Below, piece by piece: positions 1-10,312 of a DNA stretch of 51,071 nucleotides. Origin of the DNA: a virus; IMG/VR virus record IMGVR_UViG_3300007734_000720, positions 1 to 51,071 of that record, one strand, 5' to 3'. Numbering within the stretch: the first letter of the stretch is position 1; every line of letters starts with the position of its first letter. The translations under genes and the position numbers were made by a program. Under the pieces are notes generated by a model, which saw only the letters and a program-made list of their open reading frames with translations, was not told the DNA's origin and made no database searches.

Positions 1-3000
1 AGGTCGGGAAAAAACTTGCGAACATTACTAGAAGCAAACTGCCCAACCTGTTGACCAGCAGCATTATTCACACGGCCAGACTTCTCCAAAGTATAAATAG
101 AGTTCTGAAGTCCTGCCATAAGACGCTGCTCAACTTCAGTATTGCCAAGAACTGCTACGGCTGCTTCGTACTCTGCCTGCAATTGAATTTGTCTTTGTGC
201 AATATTTTCCAAATGTGCAAAACCTGGACCACGAGTACCAAAAGTGCGAAGCATCTCGATACCCTCGTCAAGAGTCTTGATGCCCTGATTATAGGAACGA
301 GCAGCAGAAGATGTGCCAGCAACACGAGTACGAACAGTAGTACGACCAGAAGGAACTGGTCTGGATTCATTGTAGTACTTACCATCAATCTTACTCTTGA
401 CACGAGAAGTCTTATTGACACGAACTGTGGGGTCAAAAGCAACACCACGTTGCGTACTATTAATCATGTCCTGGACTTCTAACAAACGGTCTTCAAGTTT
501 CTTAATCGCAACAGGGTCATGTGGTTGCACTAAACCCTTAACAGAATCAAACTGAGCCTGCAAATCCGTTACAAGATTCTGCGCCTTCGTATTCGCAGAA
601 CGTGCAGCAGTACGAGCCTTCTTGTTTGACGCATTAGATGCGTCAACAGTAGTAGATATAGATTCCAAATCAGATTGCAAACGAGCAATAGCCTCTTCAC
701 TAGCAGTCATGGGTCTTGGGGGTGCGTCAACAGTCAAAGACTCAGGAAGCCGTGGAGCAAGACCAAGTAAATCGGGAGAATCCACAGTCTCAATAACACC
801 ACCAAAAGTATTAGCTTGCTCGCTAGTAAAACCATACTCAGATGTAGAACGAGCCCACTGTTCGTCACCGTACTCAACAGTCTTCAACCATCGAGCAGCA
901 GAAGATTCATCACCAGGCTTCTGATATATAGCAAAGTAACCAAGTGCTTCTCTATTGGCCTTCGTAGCCAACTCGTCACCCTGAACAAATGTTGCCTTCA
1001 TATCATCAGAAGTAATAGGACGCCAACGAACCTCAACCCATTTATCAGTAGGACTTAACTGTTGTGCACGAGCATTTCTCGCCGGCAATTTCATGCGACT
1101 CATGTCCTCTTTACGAAGATACAAACGACCAGACGCAGTACCATCGTCGTATCGACGATAGGTGCCAACATTAGAGGGTCGCACATCAGGTTCCATAACA
1201 ACTTGATTAGTAACAGAATCTATAACGTTCTTGCCATCCTGCTTCTTTGGCTTCATCCTAAGCTCAATAGACACAGGCAAACCATTAGAAGATGCAGCCT
1301 TGCGCTGAATACCAAGAGCATCTTCACGAACCTTAATCATCTGCCTAATACCATCAGACTTAATCTCAATAGTCTCAACACCCATACTGCGCATCTGTTT
1401 AAGAGTCTCAATCTCATGCAACAACTGTTCACGGGACTTTTGCTCAAAAGGAGTGTGAACAATCACATTATCAACATCATCAGCAAAACGCTTTGAGTCA
1501 TTTAAAACAACTTGAAACTTATAACTCAGAGCTTCGTCAGCCTTAGTACCAGTAAACTCATAACCAAGCCTTGCTCGAAGTTTATCTAAACTCCTGAAGT
1601 CAGCAGGAGCCTCGGGGCCAACACTAACAACATCGTTAATGGCAGCATCAACCTCGGTACCAAAACTCTTACGCTCGGCATCAATAGAAGCAGACAATTC
1701 TTCTGAACCAGTTTCCTTAAGTTTGACACGAGCAGCAGATAAATTAGAGAAAGCATCATCAAGAACAATAGGTGTGTAAACTGCATCTACAGTTGCTTGT
1801 CTAACCTCACCACGCAGGTTCGCTTGCTCTGCCTTGAGTGCATCAATATTGCCCGCAATAACCTTTTGAGCATCAGCAATCTGAACAGGAGTAGCAGACT
1901 TAACACCATCAGCAAGAACAGCAGCACCAAGTTCTTCTTGTCTCTTAAGAAGAACACGTTCACCAGAACTGCCCCAAAACTTTTCAATAATACTACGATT
2001 AGCAGACGCAGTATCAAAATTAGCAATAAACTTGCCACTGAGCGCATCTTGCTCCCTAAGATAATCAACCAGATACTGCAAAGAACGTTCATGAGATATT
2101 TTGTCAACACCATCACGAAGCAACATCTCAGGATTAGTAATGCGAAGAACGGCATCAGTATGAGCCCAATCAGTAATAGAAGAAACAATCTGACCAGCAT
2201 CTTTGTGTTGCACAAAGATGTTCCTCCAAAACTTAGAAGAAGAAAAATACGACGCCAAAGAAACATCCCCACCAAGAGATTGTGCAGCCCGCAAAGTAGG
2301 TGGGGACACACGACCACCAAAAGTCCAATCAACATTGTGTCCATTCAATTCAGAAAGAGTAATCAAAGAACTACTACGATTCTGAGCAGATTTGGCCAAA
2401 GCATATTCAGGAGACTGCATCAAAATATTAAGTTCATTCTGTGCCTCAGCAGCCGGAATAACACGCTCAACAGGCTTCTTGCCTACAGACTTCACAACGG
2501 GACGAACACGAATACTCTCATTCAAACGCACAGCAAGGTCGTTGGAAATCTTTTCCAAATCAGCAATCTGCATGTCAACACGAACAGCGTCATCAACATA
2601 CTTACCAAAGTCACGACCTTGAGAAATCAAAGCAACATTCTTTCTAAAAATATCCTGCGTAATCGAATCACCCAAATCAACACCGTAATAGGAAAACACT
2701 TCTCGCAAATGTGCTAACTCAATTGATGTCTTTTGTTGTGCAACCAAAACACGAACCTTCAACAAAGCCTCTGTGTAATCAGAAACACCCGTAGTGCCAT
2801 TCTTAACCAAATCAAGAGCAATCTGATAATCATCAGCAAGCTTGGCAGCACGAGCTGCCAAGCGAGGAGAACCAGAAGCACGACCAGCAGCAGCCTTAGA
2901 AGCCTTCTCTAAGGCAGAAACCTCGGCAGTTGTGGGAATACGCTGAGCAGGACGATTAGCCTGCAACTTAACATCATTAAGTATTTCATCAATCTTTTTA

Positions 3001-5582
3001 GCCATGCCCGGAAAACGTTCCTTAAGATGAACACGCAAAGACTCCACAACAGGGGACAAAGTAGCCATGTCACGAGAACCAGTCTCACCCAAACGAGCTA
3101 CAACACTATCAATCTGTTCCAAACTATGTACAGCCTTAGTTGGGACAATGGGTTGCCCGACACCCAACTTCCTAACAACATTAACCACTTCAGCATAAAG
3201 ACCAGATGTTTGCAAAGGAGAAGAATTGGCAAGAGGAGCAAGATATGCAGAAACCTCCATGAGTTGTTCCTGTGAACGTGCATGAAAAGCAGCGTCTTCT
3301 GTGTACTTCTCAAACTTTGTAAGAAAATCAGTAACAGCCTGATTATGCTCAGGTGATGACTCAACAGCACGAAGAGCAAGACCTTCTTCAGAAAGGTCTT
3401 TAAAACGCTTCTGCAAATTACCAGACTCTACAGCATGTTTTGCATAAACAGTAAAACCATCTGTGTCCGGCAACATGCCAGCAATAACACCATCAGCACG
3501 TACCATCTCGGCATGCTTCATAGCAGCATCAGCCATCGCTGTATTCAAATGACCCAACAACTCTGCAACATCTGCTTCACTCACGGCAGGATTCTTAAGT
3601 GCCATCAAGGCAGCATCCATGCTGCCGTACTTCAACTCAAGTTGTGACTTCAAAACATCAAGACTGTCTCGCAAACCTGAATGCAAATTCTTAATAGAAG
3701 TCAAAACCTGTTCAAATGCATGAGCAGAATTCTTGTGCATTTGCTTCAAATACTCAGGAGCAATACCAAAATAACTTTCAAAAAGTTTCACAAACTCAGG
3801 AGTCTTTTTAAACTCATTCATCATCGCCACGTTCGACATCATGTTGGCATGACCTCGAATATAAGCAGGAACAATATTCTTCATGTCGGTATCAAAAGCA
3901 TCAAAGACAGGACGACCCTCACTGCGTAACCAAGTATTGACAATCTCATTAAGATTGTCAATCGTCAAATCTTCCTTCTTTAGAATTGTGCCAAAGAATG
4001 GAGAACCTTCCTTCAAACCACGCTGCCTAAAATTACCAACAATATGCAATGCACTACCATCATCCGGCAACAAACCTGCCATAGCAGGGTCAGCCCTAAC
4101 TTCATCCATCAATTGAACAAACTGCTCAGTAGAGTTGTGCGGCAAATAACCTTTCTGATAACCAATAACATGGTCAGGAACAACAGTCTTCCAAGCTTCA
4201 TCGGTAATACCATGAAGGTCTTCCATAACAGTACGAAACTTTTGAGCCAAATCTAAATGCTCGGAAGAAAGACCAAGTTGCGCAGCCTTATCAATCATGG
4301 CCTGACCACTCTCAACATTGTCCAACAAATGTCGAACGGGATTATTCTCAGGCTTCATAACCTCTTCACGCAAAGAACCAAAACGTTGCACAGCAGCAAA
4401 GTCTGCTTCAGAAAAACCAATACGACGAATATCATCAGCATTCAAAATAACTCGTGCAAGCTGTGCTTCAGCATCACTCAAACTTCCATTCGCCAAAGCA
4501 ACACGGTATTTCTTGATAGTGCCTTCACCAAAATACTCAATAGCCCCAACACCACGAGGCGTTATAGCAGCATGCAATGACTTAATACCACTAGTATTTA
4601 CAAACCCAAGGCGAGTAGCGGTGATACCACGCTCAAGAAACTTACCAACAATATCGCTACCAGGAACCTTAACCCGACTACCAAAATAATAAACACCAGG
4701 TCCCCTAATACCAAGCTCTTTAGAAATAATCTCAGGAAGAGCTTGCTTGCCTTGCGCTGCAATATTCTTATAGGCAGATGCTATTTCTGCTTCAGAAAAA
4801 TTAGCAAGACCACTCTTAGTCATCCACTCCATGCGTTGCTGCGTAAATACAGCAAGCTTCTCTCTACCCTCACGACCAATAACAGATTTAGCAGCTGCAC
4901 GTCCAGAACCTTTAACACCAAAAACAGCCTTACGAGCAGATGTCTCAAACAAGTCATCACCCAACTTTGTGACACCAATCTTTGCCAACTGCTCTGCAGT
5001 AGCGTTCTCAACCCCACCTTCAATAAGGTGTGCAAGAGATGCGCCAGAAGTTTTAATAGTACCCTTAGCAAGAATTGTTCCACCCAAGGTAGCCCAAGTC
5101 AAAGGGTCTAAAGCCACATCACCAACTAAACCAACAATACGACCAGCCCAACCCTTCATCGGGAATGCCTTGCCAAAACCGTAATCAAACTCTTTGGTCT
5201 GATTTAAAAAATCAGAAAACGAAGCCTTCGTATTGGAGTCACTATCAACTTGGTCCACAATCTCACGGATACCAGAAATCACAGCACGACGTGGTGTATC
5301 AAGAATCTGCAATGGCATCAGCAAGTGCTTCAACGCACTTGCACCGACACCAGGCTTAGGCAGTCCAGGCAACTTGTTCTTTATGTAAGGGTTTGCATCC
5401 AACTGCAAAGACAAACTCGAAGTCACACCCTGTTGTGACAATGTTGGAACCTGTGTAAACCAAGAGGTATCAAGCTTCTTGGATACAGACGGCTTACCAA
5501 TACCACGAGACACTGGGTCTTTTGCGGCAATTGCATTCAATTGCGCAACAATGTCTACCGGCTTATTTTGCGAATTAGCCAC
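1..5582 (-). CDS. Giant virion protein, left copy, 3' end missing (1,860 codons present)
   Basis: One reading frame stays open from a GTG at 5582 to the left edge of the window, and its translation follows the 2243-residue protein at 38320-45051 to about residue 1856 of that homologue; the last 387 or so residues are cut off. The GTG is chosen because it overlaps the stop of the upstream gene by 8 bases exactly as the ATG does in the right copy. The protein is mostly alpha-helical by eye, rich in Ala, Lys and Glu, with no recognised enzyme motif. In a short-tailed phage a protein of this size, encoded last in the late operon, is usually an internal or ejected virion protein; that role is an inference from size and place. 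Confidence 0.75.
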   Translation of the reverse strand, partial: MANSQNKPVDIVAQLNAIAAKDPVSRGIGKPSVSKKLDTSWFTQVPTLSQQGVTSSLSLQLDANPYIKNKLPGLPKPGVGASALKHLLMPLQILDTPRRAVISGIREIVDQVDSDSNTKASFSDFLNQTKEFDYGFGKAFPMKGWAGRIVGLVGDVALDPLTWATLGGTILAKGTIKTSGASLAHLIEGGVENATAEQLAKIGVTKLGDDLFETSARKAVFGVKGSGRAAAKSVIGREGREKLAVFTQQRMEWMTKSGLANFSEAEIASAYKNIAAQGKQALPEIISKELGIRGPGVYYFGSRVKVPGSDIVGKFLERGITATRLGFVNTSGIKSLHAAITPRGVGAIEYFGEGTIKKYRVALANGSLSDAEAQLARVILNADDIRRIGFSEADFAAVQRFGSLREEVMKPENNPVRHLLDNVESGQAMIDKAAQLGLSSEHLDLAQKFRTVMEDLHGITDEAWKTVVPDHVIGYQKGYLPHNSTEQFVQLMDEVRADPAMAGLLPDDGSALHIVGNFRQRGLKEGSPFFGTILKKEDLTIDNLNEIVNTWLRSEGRPVFDAFDTDMKNIVPAYIRGHANMMSNVAMMNEFKKTPEFVKLFESYFGIAPEYLKQMHKNSAHAFEQVLTSIKNLHSGLRDSLDVLKSQLELKYGSMDAALMALKNPAVSEADVAELLGHLNTAMADAAMKHAEMVRADGVIAGMLPDTDGFTVYAKHAVESGNLQKRFKDLSEEGLALRAVESSPEHNQAVTDFLTKFEKYTEDAAFHARSQEQLMEVSAYLAPLANSSPLQTSGLYAEVVNVVRKLGVGQPIVPTKAVHSLEQIDSVVARLGETGSRDMATLSPVVESLRVHLKERFPGMAKKIDEILNDVKLQANRPAQRIPTTAEVSALEKASKAAAGRASGSPRLAARAAKLADDYQIALDLVKNGTTGVSDYTEALLKVRVLVAQQKTSIELAHLREVFSYYGVDLGDSITQDIFRKNVALISQGRDFGKYVDDAVRVDMQIADLEKISNDLAVRLNESIRVRPVVKSVGKKPVERVIPAAEAQNELNILMQSPEYALAKSAQNRSSSLITLSELNGHNVDWTFGGRVSPPTLRAAQSLGGDVSLASYFSSSKFWRNIFVQHKDAGQIVSSITDWAHTDAVLRITNPEMLLRDGVDKISHERSLQYLVDYLREQDALSGKFIANFDTASANRSIIEKFWGSSGERVLLKRQEELGAAVLADGVKSATPVQIADAQKVIAGNIDALKAEQANLRGEVRQATVDAVYTPIVLDDAFSNLSAARVKLKETGSEELSASIDAERKSFGTEVDAAINDVVSVGPEAPADFRSLDKLRARLGYEFTGTKADEALSYKFQVVLNDSKRFADDVDNVIVHTPFEQKSREQLLHEIETLKQMRSMGVETIEIKSDGIRQMIKVREDALGIQRKAASSNGLPVSIELRMKPKKQDGKNVIDSVTNQVVMEPDVRPSNVGTYRRYDDGTASGRLYLRKEDMSRMKLPARNARAQQLSPTDKWVEVRWRPITSDDMKATFVQGDELATKANREALGYFAIYQKPGDESSAARWLKTVEYGDEQWARSTSEYGFTSEQANTFGGVIETVDSPDLLGLAPRLPESLTVDAPPRPMTASEEAIARLQSDLESISTTVDASNASNKKARTAARSANTKAQNLVTDLQAQFDSVKGLVQPHDPVAIKKLEDRLLEVQDMINSTQRGVAFDPTVRVNKTSRVKSKIDGKYYNESRPVPSGRTTVRTRVAGTSSAARSYNQGIKTLDEGIEMLRTFGTRGPGFAHLENIAQRQIQLQAEYEAAVAVLGNTEVEQRLMAGLQNSIYTLEKSGRVNNAAGQQVGQFASSNVRKFFPD

Positions 5583-6576
5583 TCTTCGTTGAACGCTTCA
5601 ACATAGCATTTCTCATGATGTCGGTCTTCAAAGGAGTAGAACCCTGTTGCTGCAAAGAAGAAAGTATTTGAGAAGCAAGGTCAAATGCTTGTTGCTGTGT
5701 ATTAGCACCACTGCCCTCTTTGCGGTCTGCATAAGCATTAATAGCATTGGCACGTGAACGATTCTCAGAACTAAGACGCTCGTCTTTAATATCCGCACCC
5801 TTTAAGGCAAGAAAATCCTTTGCTGCCTGGTCCTTGGCCCTACCAACAGGGGCACCAGGCATTTGAATTCTAGAATTCAGCAATTTCATAAACCAATTAC
5901 GCTGAGATTGTTCATTCGCATGTTGTTTCTCTTTACCCATAACATCCTGAATTGCTTTGTTCTCCAAATACTTCTTCTTGTCAACATCACTCGTAAGAAA
6001 AACATCACCAAATTTAGCAGCAATATTCTGACGCCTAGTAGCGTCAGAAGAAAGCTGAGCGGGAAGATTAGCAGTAAGGTCAGCAAATTGCTGAGGAGCA
6101 TACTGCATGGCTTCAGCACCAAACTTCAAAGTACCATCTGAGTTCATGTCAGTATAATTCTCATTAGCACCACGCATACCAGCCTTCTGAAACACATCCT
6201 GTTGCATACTTTGGTCAAGCATTGCCTTCTGAACAACCTGATGTTCATCAGCCAAAGTATTGACAAAAGATTTCCAATCTTCAGGACTCATGCCAGATTG
6301 TGGTTGCAAATCTTTTGCATTCCACAACTGCCAGGCAGGAGTGCCAGACTTAATTCGAGCAGCAGCAATAGCATGAGGAGATGAAGAACCCAAAGAAACG
6401 GCAGACGCAGTCGTAGGGGCATTGCGCTGATACAACTGGTCAAGAGTAAAAGAAGGTGCAGACTGAAAAGTACCATTAAGATACTGCATGACAGGGTCCA
6501 TCGTGTTCGACGAAAAGTCAGACCCACCCTTGCTAGCAATCATTGCTGCAATCAAATCGGAATACGGGTCAGCCAT
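5575..6576 (-). CDS. Putative virion protein, 333 aa (left copy)
   Basis: No family recognised. The N-terminal 185 or so residues and the C-terminal 60 or so match the 413-residue protein at 45044-46285, including the shared start MADPYSD, the segment MQYLNG and the end LKRSTK. The middle (about 190-280) does not resemble that protein and is about 80 residues shorter, so the central domain has been replaced or deleted. It is Gln- and Ser-rich and has no signal peptide or membrane segment. It sits between the 404-residue protein and the giant protein and its stop overlaps the giant gene's start, so it is probably an internal virion component. The start at 6576 is preceded by AAAAGGA. Confidence 0.7.
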   Translation of the reverse strand: MADPYSDLIAAMIASKGGSDFSSNTMDPVMQYLNGTFQSAPSFTLDQLYQRNAPTTASAVSLGSSSPHAIAAARIKSGTPAWQLWNAKDLQPQSGMSPEDWKSFVNTLADEHQVVQKAMLDQSMQQDVFQKAGMRGANENYTDMNSDGTLKFGAEAMQYAPQQFADLTANLPAQLSSDATRRQNIAAKFGDVFLTSDVDKKKYLENKAIQDVMGKEKQHANEQSQRNWFMKLLNSRIQMPGAPVGRAKDQAAKDFLALKGADIKDERLSSENRSRANAINAYADRKEGSGANTQQQAFDLASQILSSLQQQGSTPLKTDIMRNAMLKRSTKSG

Positions 6577-6597
6577 ACTAATTAGTCCTTTTGTTCC

Positions 6598-7812
6598 CTA
6601 GAACGCGCCAGCCAAAGCGGGAAATTTCTTCTTAGCTGCAGCCATAGTTGTAAACTTATAATTTGGATTCAGGTCTGCCAAAGCAGCCTTAAAGTTTGGA
6701 TAATTATCTGGTGCCGCAGCAACCTGCTCTGCACGAGATGTAGCACTACCCGCAACAACCGGTTGAGCATTTGCACCAGCACCAGCAGTAGAACCATCAA
6801 CTGCACCACCAGCAGCAATAATAGCTTCCTCAAGAGCAGTCTTCTTCTCACCAACACCCTGTTCAACACCATAACGTGCCTGGTTAATCTGGTCCATCAA
6901 TTGATTCATTGCACTTGCTCGTGCGGTATCAGCATTGGCTTGATATGCAGCACGTTGAGAACCCAATCCAGTTGTTGCATAATTCTGCGCCATTTGTGAC
7001 ACATCAAGATTCGACCGATTATTTGACAACTGATTGGCAGACATCAATTGTTGCAACTGATTGTACGAATCAGCACCTTGCTGATTCGCCATCTGTGAAG
7101 CCTGAACCTGCTGATTCACGGGGTCATTGGAAACACCATAAGCACTCAAATAATTAGCCATAGCATTATTCACAGGACTTACCTGCTGTTGCAAGTTGGC
7201 GTAAGGATTACTCTGGTTAGCTGTCAAATACTTATTCAAATCACCATAACCAGTATTCACCATGCCCTGCGCCATGTCATAACCAGCATTAATATTACTA
7301 ATACCAGTATTGTAATTGTCCCAAATAGAAGCCTGACCTTGTGTATTCTGGTCATTGATAAGACCAAGCAACGTGTCAGCGTTGCCACGATACCCACCAG
7401 AAGCAAGACGACCCTGTAAACCCTGCAAAGCACGAAGTTGAGTATCAGTAGTATTCTTCGCAGCAGCCTGCTCAGCGTTCCACTTGGCCCAATCAAGAGA
7501 ACTGTCCTTGCTACCAGAACCCCCAGAACCACCACCCTGTAGCATCTTCGTCAAACCAGCAATACCACCATAAGCAACAAAAGGGTCTGCCTGTACAGGA
7601 GGCTTAATAGATGGCTGATTATATCTATTAGCTAAATTATAAGCATCATTCTGTGCCTTAGTACCAGAACTATAATCGTATGGTATTTGTCCAAGAGCAG
7701 CAGTACCAACCAAACTCTCAACACGGTCACGTCGGTCTGCCGTACGAGGAGCATTCTGTATCTTAGCAGAAGCACCATTTACCCAATCGTAAGTATTTAC
7801 ACCTGTTGCCAT
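6598..7812 (-). CDS. Ala/Gln/Asn-rich putative internal virion protein, 404 aa (left copy)
   Basis: Unrecognised. The protein is low in charge and rich in Ala, Gln, Asn and Gly, with long stretches such as residues 190-260 containing many Gln/Asn pairs, and a Lys-rich C-terminus (AAAKKKFPAL). Such composition is common in proteins that line the ejection path or head core of short-tailed phages, but that is analogy only. It matches 46307-47632, which has about 22 extra N-terminal residues. Its start codon overlaps the stop of the upstream 145-residue gene by one base (TAATG), implying coupled translation. No enzyme motif, signal peptide or membrane helix was seen. Confidence 0.7.
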   Translation of the reverse strand: MATGVNTYDWVNGASAKIQNAPRTADRRDRVESLVGTAALGQIPYDYSSGTKAQNDAYNLANRYNQPSIKPPVQADPFVAYGGIAGLTKMLQGGGSGGSGSKDSSLDWAKWNAEQAAAKNTTDTQLRALQGLQGRLASGGYRGNADTLLGLINDQNTQGQASIWDNYNTGISNINAGYDMAQGMVNTGYGDLNKYLTANQSNPYANLQQQVSPVNNAMANYLSAYGVSNDPVNQQVQASQMANQQGADSYNQLQQLMSANQLSNNRSNLDVSQMAQNYATTGLGSQRAAYQANADTARASAMNQLMDQINQARYGVEQGVGEKKTALEEAIIAAGGAVDGSTAGAGANAQPVVAGSATSRAEQVAAAPDNYPNFKAALADLNPNYKFTTMAAAKKKFPALAGAF

Positions 7813-8249
7813 TATGCGTACGCTCCTGCTCTGTATTGCATTATCTGTCCTGCATCCTCAGCAATTTGCTGAGCCTTCTGCTGTGCAAGCACACCCTGGT
7901 CTGCTTTTAGTTGCGCTTGTCGCTCACCCAAATCACCTTGATAAAAAGCATTACCAGTGTCAAGCGCACCCTGCGCTTGACCAGTCTTATCAACACGGTC
8001 TTTGGCAAAGTCCTGCATTGCACTAGCAAATGCACCGCTCTTGACGTTTGCAGTATTACGGCCACTACGACCATAACCAGCAACCAACTGTGGTGCCTGC
8101 CTGTCGTACTGTGCGTTTGCATCAGCAATCGCACGACGACCAGTCTGATTCATTATCTGATTGTCATACAAAGCACGACTACTCTGTGTATTAAAACCAC
8201 TAATCAGAGCCTGCAAACGAGCTGCGTATTCTGCTGGATTAAATGCCAT
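7812..8249 (-). CDS. Putative small virion protein, 145 aa (left copy)
   Basis: Unrecognised small helical protein, rich in Ala, Gln and Arg; residues from about 90 on look amphipathic and could form a coiled coil. It is strongly conserved in the right copy (47629-48066), with identical length and few substitutions, more so than its 404-residue neighbour. It overlaps by one base with genes on both sides (TAATG at 8249 and 7812), so it belongs to a translationally coupled string of virion genes. A head-tail or internal core role is plausible from position alone. Confidence 0.7.
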   Translation of the reverse strand: MAFNPAEYAARLQALISGFNTQSSRALYDNQIMNQTGRRAIADANAQYDRQAPQLVAGYGRSGRNTANVKSGAFASAMQDFAKDRVDKTGQAQGALDTGNAFYQGDLGERQAQLKADQGVLAQQKAQQIAEDAGQIMQYRAGAYA

Positions 8250-8425
8250 TAGAAATTACCTTTGTATCGAGTATCTTTATTAGGAATAGGACGTTGCTTC
8301 AACTGCTCTACATCTTTACGCAAAGAATCAATAGCCTGAATCAACGAAGACACAATCACACGAATAGCAACAGCATCCGAAGAATTAAGTGTCGTTACAG
8401 CAGGAATTGATAGTGGTTGGCTCAT
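8249..8425 (-). CDS. Small conserved protein, 58 aa (left copy)
   Basis: A short frame starting MSQPLSIPAV and ending YKGNF. It overlaps the upstream gene by ATGA and the downstream gene by TAATG. The right copy (48066-48242) encodes a protein of the same length with only scattered substitutions, mostly at the two ends, so the frame is under selection and is real. The middle (about 20-45, with IRVIVSSLIQAIDSLRKDVEQL) has heptad-like hydrophobic spacing and may form a short coiled coil. Function unknown; probably a minor virion or assembly protein. Confidence 0.75.
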   Translation of the reverse strand: MSQPLSIPAVTTLNSSDAVAIRVIVSSLIQAIDSLRKDVEQLKQRPIPNKDTRYKGNF

Positions 8426-8703
8426 CCGAAAATCTGTCCCCCAAGCACAATCTGGTCGGTTACGGCAAGACCACTGGGTACATCAGCCGAATCAAGTTTT
8501 GCATAAGCAACAACACCATCAGTAATTTTGATTGCGGTAATCGCATTGGTAGCCAAAGCGGCTGTAGGAATAGCACCAGGAGTAAAACCTGTGCCTGCTT
8601 GTAGTGCGTCAACAAAGTTTTTTACATCAGTAAAGTTTGTGTTGACTTGTGATGCTTGCGCAATCGCAGCATCAACAAAAGTATTTGTAATAGTAATAGC
8701 CAT
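8422..8703 (-). CDS. Putative tail-associated protein, 93 aa (left copy)
   Basis: Starts MAITITNTFVDAAIAQASQV and contains FVDALQAGTGF followed by alternating small and hydrophobic residues, a pattern often seen in phage fibre or tail-spike N-terminal segments that carry repeated 'ITAIKITDG' type beta strands. The right copy (48239-48478) is 79 residues long: the first 60 residues are alike while the C-terminal part is shortened and different, which suits a surface-exposed end. It overlaps its upstream neighbour (tail hub gene) by one base. A fibre or fibre-linker role is a tentative guess. Confidence 0.65.
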   Translation of the reverse strand: MAITITNTFVDAAIAQASQVNTNFTDVKNFVDALQAGTGFTPGAIPTAALATNAITAIKITDGVVAYAKLDSADVPSGLAVTDQIVLGGQIFG

Positions 8704-10310
8704 TATCCAGTGACCTTTCGATTATTATATTTATAAGCAATACTGTCAATGCCCCAGTAACCACCAGTGGGTCCAGTAAACAATAATTGTACAGAACGAG
8801 CCAATCCAAGATTGGAGCCACGACGAACCTCTGCACCCGCTGCAACAACACCCCAAGTACCAGTTCCCCAACGCATTGTTCCCCAAACACCACCACTTGA
8901 AGATGGTGGCAAAACAATATCAATACTTTTGCGTTGATTACCAACAGCCTCTTCAAAATTATGAAAAACACGTATATTTAAAGTTCTTTGAGTATTAACT
9001 TGTTTTAAAACAAAGTCTGGTCTACGAAACATTTTTTTCATAGAATAACTATTACCATCAACCCAACCAGTTCGATAAGTTGATGCAAAGTTTGTTTCTA
9101 CAGTTGCAAGCAAATCTGTTTCGGAAGTAAAAACATCAACACGCACAACACGAGGTATGTAAGAGTGCATCATCAATGGGTTAACTCCGCCGGCTGTTGT
9201 AATAAAATCTGTTCCACCAACAAGACCATATCCATCTCCAGATGAATGTTTAACCCAAGAACCATTGGTGGAAATAGATTGGTCGTAAACAAAATTTATG
9301 GTAGCGGTAGAAGGTGATGTGATAGTCGAATAAGGCATACTTAGCCAAACACGACGATTAACATAAGAAACAGTTATTTTAGATGTATAAGCATCACTAA
9401 TGTATCCAAGTGGATACATTGACTTAAGATTTTGAAACAAATCCACAACAGTGTTTCCATTGTAAAAAAACAATCCCTTAGTGTGTGTATAGAAATATAC
9501 ACCGTTTTCTGAAGTTGCAATTTTTGTAGAACCATCACAACCCAAAACAGAAGACAACTCAACAACATTATGGTCAGTTGAATCGTATCCAAATAGAACA
9601 TAAATGGCTTGTGGCTTAAACACAACAAGATGTCCAGCAACAACAGACAAACCAGTTATACCATCACCACCACCATTAAAATCAATATAGTCAGATTGCA
9701 ACCAATCTGATGGTAAACCTTCATGCGACCAACGCAAACGATTTGGATAAGATGTTCCATCTTCTTTTGTATTTGCAACAAACATTTTGTTTGTATGTTG
9801 AATTGTGTGTTCCGCTTTAGGAAAATATCCACCAACAGGGCTTGCATAAGCCTGCCACGTCGGACCACTTGCGGTCAACGCAGTAGCATAAGTGTCAGTA
9901 ACCTTCCACTTATACGAAGCAGTAGCAGCAGAACCAGTGACCATATACATCGTGTCGCCCCACTGGGCAAACTCGATGCCATTACCGCCAGAAGCCACAA
10001 CAGGTTGAGCAGCACCAAAATTGAGTTGAGTAAAATTAGACCCAGTAGAAGTATGCACAGAAGTTTCTGTGCTCAACATCAAATACTGACTGGTTCCCTT
10101 GAACCAAGACAAACGTTTCGGACTCCATGTGCCTGTAACTGCAGTGGAATTAATTTCACGATAAGCACCACGAGTAAACAAACCACCACGAGGGTCAACC
10201 TCCATGTTCAACATATCTGGAGATTCGTTATCCGCCAATTGAAATTGGTCAGCACGAAGATTTAAACCACCAGTAAAATCGTTTCGTCTTTCAACAAGAA
10301 TTTGCGGCAT
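8703..10310 (-). CDS. Tail hub / DNA-stabilisation-like protein, 535 aa (left copy)
   Basis: The N-terminus (FTGGLNLRADQFQLADNESPDMLN, given here in part) has the 'GGLN...L...E.....N...' pattern typical of large beta-rich tail proteins of short-tailed phages (P22 gp10-like or T7 tail-tube-B-like). The rest is almost all beta strand with repeated W, G and Y residues, suggesting a beta-propeller-like hub. It follows the adaptor gene directly, the expected order for a podovirus tail. The right copy (48478-50085) has the same length. Family assignment is by pattern and position, so the exact homologue is uncertain, but a structural tail role is likely. Confidence 0.75.
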   Translation of the reverse strand: MPQILVERRNDFTGGLNLRADQFQLADNESPDMLNMEVDPRGGLFTRGAYREINSTAVTGTWSPKRLSWFKGTSQYLMLSTETSVHTSTGSNFTQLNFGAAQPVVASGGNGIEFAQWGDTMYMVTGSAATASYKWKVTDTYATALTASGPTWQAYASPVGGYFPKAEHTIQHTNKMFVANTKEDGTSYPNRLRWSHEGLPSDWLQSDYIDFNGGGDGITGLSVVAGHLVVFKPQAIYVLFGYDSTDHNVVELSSVLGCDGSTKIATSENGVYFYTHTKGLFFYNGNTVVDLFQNLKSMYPLGYISDAYTSKITVSYVNRRVWLSMPYSTITSPSTATINFVYDQSISTNGSWVKHSSGDGYGLVGGTDFITTAGGVNPLMMHSYIPRVVRVDVFTSETDLLATVETNFASTYRTGWVDGNSYSMKKMFRRPDFVLKQVNTQRTLNIRVFHNFEEAVGNQRKSIDIVLPPSSSGGVWGTMRWGTGTWGVVAAGAEVRRGSNLGLARSVQLLFTGPTGGYWGIDSIAYKYNNRKVTG

Positions 10311-10312
10311 GA